Of a DNA stretch of 55,062 nt, positions 52,666 to 55,062 are shown one piece after another. Under the pieces are notes generated by a model, which made no database searches, had not been told where the DNA came from, and saw only the letters and a program-made list of their open reading frames with translations. The stretch covers positions 1-55,062 of the forward strand of contig CANLRQ010000019.1 in the NCBI GenBank assembly GCA_947493575.1, read 5' to 3'. The translations under genes were made by a program, and so were the position numbers. How positions within the stretch are numbered: position 1 is the stretch's first letter; the number at the start of each line of letters is the position of its first letter. Source of the DNA: an uncultured Marinomonas sp. GTDB taxonomy: Bacteria > Pseudomonadota > Gammaproteobacteria > Pseudomonadales > Marinomonadaceae.

Positions 52666-52874
52666 GGCCGCTTTATTTATAGGGAATTTGCTTTTTCAAG
52701 ATTGGTGACGTCCCTGTTTATATCGCGGTGTTTTTTGTACTTTTTGAAGGTTACTTTTCAAAAACCTTCGTATTTTTAGATTTTTTCATATTGCTTTTTT
52801 ATACTTTTACTCGAATTTTAAGTGTTAGGCAAGCAAGATCCCTCAGATTTCACAACCTGATATTTTTACCCTTG
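52610..52874. repeat. 265-bp direct repeat, copy B
   Basis: Second copy of the attC-containing repeat of 50975-51240. Beyond 52874 the two copies diverge, here into a REP/BIME hairpin. Confidence 0.92.
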
Positions 52875-52888
52875 TTATTGACTGACTC

Positions 52889-53497
52889 AAAAAAAGCCTT
52901 CTGTCTTCTTTGCGCTGACGACGACAGTGACGCAAGCAAAAAAGACGAAGGCTTTTTGCTTTGTACATAATCCATTGTGTTACCACCAGATCAAAATGTC
53001 GGAAGACGCCTGCGGCTTTTTCGACCTACCCTACAAGATAAAAAAGTCTCCTTATTACGTCAAATGATGTCTGCCTCTGCGACAATCGGCGAATTTTTTC
53101 GTTCCCACGTGGTAATGAACGCGGATGCAGCTAATAACACGGTATGAATTCCCACGGAGACAGACTGTGAAAGTATTCTTGTTATAGTGTGTCGATAGTC
53201 CTGAGTTAGGTTGATTATCGTCATTATGAATAAAAGATATCGAAAAACTGAGAATCGGATCGGCCTCAAAGCCCTTTTAAAAGATATTTTCTTAATCTAC
53301 ATAAAGAGCTTTTAAGCTATAAAAAGCTTTTTGCTTCATAAAAAATCATTGAAGTTAATTCTTTCACAGTCTGTGGAGCGTGGGAGCGAGAAAAACTCAT
53401 ACCGTGCTTCACTTTTCCTGTTGGTATTTATCGTCAGTGGGTCTTTTTAGAATCTTCATGGCTTTCTTCCATTGGGTGGCTGTAGTAGCATAAAAAC
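52889..53497. other. REP/BIME hairpins and non-coding sequence before the MNT-HEPN gene
   Basis: At 52889-52957 a long inverted repeat pairs AAAAAGCCTTC with GAAGGCTTTTT and encloses GCGCTGACGACGACAGTGACGC. A second REP (GTCGGAAGACGCC ... TTTTTCGAC) lies at 52998-53024. The rest has no credible gene. REP hairpins are the usual partners of a RAYT such as the one at 48738. Confidence 0.75.
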
Positions 53498-54481
53498 ATG
53501 AAAAAACTATTGGATTATCTTCCTTACAGGGAGTCTGAATATGAGGCTGAGCAGGCTTCTGCTGTAGGGCCTAGGCTGCAAACTTTTCCTAAACCTTTGT
53601 CTGAGCGTAAGTTACAGGACATTGAAACCATTGCGACTATTATTCGTGATGTGCTTGATGAATTTATGCAGGGTAGGTCTGGGAAGAGGGCGAAATATCG
53701 TATCAATAAAATCATTTTGTTTGGTAGCCATGCTACAGGTACGTGGGTGAATGATCCTGCGAATGGTTATGTGAGTGATTACGATATTTTGGTGATAGTG
53801 AACCAGATTGCTTTGGTTGAAGAGTACGAGGTGTGGCATGCGGTGGAAGATAAAGTTGCTCGTCGAATAAAGTCCCCACTTGGTTTGATTGTACATACTC
53901 AGCGTGACATAAACGAGATGCTGAAAGAGGGCCATTACTTCTTTAAAGACATCCGTGATCAAGGTATTGAACTCTTCAGTGTGGATGGAAAAGCGCTTCC
54001 ACTAGCCAGCAATATTCCACCAGAAGAACAGTTTGTTATTGCTAATAGACATTGGGATCAGTGGAGTAAAAGCTCGTCTCGATTTCTCACATTTTCTCAA
54101 GATTCATTACAAAGAGAATGGCTTAATGAAACAGCTTTTCTTTTACATCAAACGTCCGAACACTTGTTTGCCTGTACTTTGTTAGTTTGTACTAACTATC
54201 TTCCTAAAACCCACAATCTAGAACACATGCGTTCACTTTGTGCGCAACAAAACCCTGAGTTTGCTTCCCTTTTCCCTGCCGATAATAAAATTAACCGCCG
54301 AAGTTTCCAACGCCTTAAACGCGCTTATGTAGATGCCCGTTATTCTGCTCATTATGTGATTACTCTTGAAGAGTTAAGGTATCTTGCGAATGAAGTCAGT
54401 AAATTGCAGCGCATTACCGAAGAGACGTGCCAACAGAAGATGGCAGTGTATTCTTCTTTATCTCAATCGACTGCTGAATAG
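53498..54481 (+). CDS. Nucleotidyltransferase-HEPN fusion protein
   Basis: The 327-aa protein joins a minimal nucleotidyltransferase (residues about 50-165; ILFGSHATGTW, SDYDILVIVN as the metal-binding Asp pair) and a HEPN domain (about 190-310; WLNETAFLLHQTSEHLFACT, YVDARYSAHYV with RxxxxH-like residues). MNT-HEPN pairs are often toxin-antitoxin modules in which MNT AMPylates HEPN. The fused form is known in gammaproteobacteria and has no settled role. It is on the plus strand and outside the cassette array. No clear ribosome binding site is seen before the ATG. Confidence 0.85.
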   Translation: MKKLLDYLPYRESEYEAEQASAVGPRLQTFPKPLSERKLQDIETIATIIRDVLDEFMQGRSGKRAKYRINKIILFGSHATGTWVNDPANGYVSDYDILVIVNQIALVEEYEVWHAVEDKVARRIKSPLGLIVHTQRDINEMLKEGHYFFKDIRDQGIELFSVDGKALPLASNIPPEEQFVIANRHWDQWSKSSSRFLTFSQDSLQREWLNETAFLLHQTSEHLFACTLLVCTNYLPKTHNLEHMRSLCAQQNPEFASLFPADNKINRRSFQRLKRAYVDARYSAHYVITLEELRYLANEVSKLQRITEETCQQKMAVYSSLSQSTAE

Positions 54482-55062
54482 CTATTGTTAAAGAGGTCAA
54501 AACCCTTAAAAAGTAGTTTCGTTGTGTTTGATGATGTTGCGTGTTTTTAAGGGTGATGACCCCTTTAAGAGACATTTTCGGCACTGTCTTGACGTTAATT
54601 CTTTCACAGCCTCAGACCGTGGGAACTAGAGTAAAAAGCATGAAGGCTTCTGTCTTTTATGCGCTGACGACGGTAGTGACGCAAGCAGAAAAGACGAAGG
54701 TTTTTTGTGTTCCAAAGGTGGATTTAATCAAAGAGGTAAATTTGTCGGCCTGAAGGCCGGACCTACACAGGCTCTGCGCTGACGACGGTATGTAACGCAA
54801 GCAGAAAAGACGAAGACTTTGCTGGGTGTGATTATTCGATTTTGTGGTGGTGGATGGTGTTGTAAGCGTGGAAGTAACACATAGCTTCTGACAATGTCGG
54901 AAGGCGCCTGCGGCTTTTCCGACCTTGTATGATGATTTTAATGGTTATTGAGGTATATTATTTAACCATTATCGGGAGGCCGTTCCGACCTTGAGGCAGT
55001 GTACTGACCTCGCTTGTAGAGTGGCCCCCGCCTCATTTACTCATCTCGAAGAGTATCAAGAA
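54482..55062. repeat. REP/BIME hairpin cluster
   Basis: Several hairpins occur: about 54641-54707 (GAAGGCTTCTGTC ... AAGACGAAGGTTTTTT, enclosing GCGCTGACGACGGTAGTGACGC), 54744-54762 (GTCGGCCTGAAGGCCGGAC), 54776-54801 (GCGCTGACGACGG...AACGCAAGC), and 54896-54923 (GTCGGAAGGCGCC ... TTTTCCGAC). No gene is visible in this stretch. Confidence 0.75.

Noticed and set aside
52728..52970. Hydrophobic ORF of 80 residues in the 265-bp repeat
   Set aside because: It does not persist as an equivalent frame in the other repeat copy, runs into the REP hairpin and has no ribosome binding site.
54541..54753. Small ORF in the final intergenic region
   Set aside because: It is made of REP hairpin sequence and has no plausible start signal.
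1..55062. CRISPR array or tRNA genes
   Set aside because: No regularly spaced direct repeats with unique spacers and no tRNA-like cloverleaf with CCA were noticed in reading the window.

Overview
The window looks like chromosome from a marine gammaproteobacterium with AT-rich DNA. Gene content (yqhD, ygiQ, malate synthase G, a mixed cob/cbi cluster, an integron cassette array) suggests Marinomonas or a close relative in the Oceanospirillales. This is an inference from protein resemblance only. No tRNA, rRNA, CRISPR array or integron integrase gene was seen.

Left part (1-5700): a decayed group II intron sits inside the remnant of an IS66 element. It is followed by a YqhD-type alcohol dehydrogenase, the radical SAM protein YgiQ and an APH-fold kinase. 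Next (5790-15854) is the most interesting locus. It holds two tandem HlyC-type acyltransferase homologues (the first without the catalytic residues), a 229-aa protein with a 14-glycine run and two perfect 18-aa repeats, a small lipoprotein, a complete type I secretion apparatus (HlyB-, HlyD- and TolC-like), an SCP2-like/JmjC-cupin fusion and an HExGH metallopeptidase-like protein. I read it as a system that acylates, perhaps hydroxylates and cleaves, and then secretes a short non-RTX polypeptide. I know of no described system with this composition.

Middle part (16700-40900): a tightly coupled cobalamin (corrin ring) operon runs from a fused chelatase ChlI/ChlD through cobB, cbiD, an intruding hexapeptide acetyltransferase, cobK, cobH, cobL, cobI and cbiG. 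After it come ordinary transport and regulatory genes: two EamA transporters, AraC and LysR regulators, a heterodimeric ABC exporter and a GNAT enzyme. A clear guanidine-II (mini-ykkC) riboswitch precedes an SMR exporter and an ACT-domain gene. An ECF sigma/anti-sigma/lipoprotein set, malate synthase G (glcB) and a Rof-like gene follow. Six copies or part-copies of one small inverted-repeat element (ends GAGACC...GGTCTC) are scattered through 2-38 kb, four of them directly against the 3' end of a gene.

Right part (40900-53000): a minus-strand integron gene-cassette array, or a cluster of attC sites lacking an integrase, heavily invaded by mobile DNA. Cassette genes are higBA, a two-TM protein, two proteins with HEPN-like RNxxxH motifs, a type III toxin-antitoxin ToxIN with its repeat RNA, a two-gene membrane module and a one-TM protein. 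Four group IIC-attC intron copies, all truncated or internally deleted, sit on the plus strand inside attC cores. An IS110-family element with a candidate bridge RNA, an IS91-family fragment and a RAYT transposase with REP hairpins are also present. The window ends with a nucleotidyltransferase-HEPN fusion gene among more REP hairpins.
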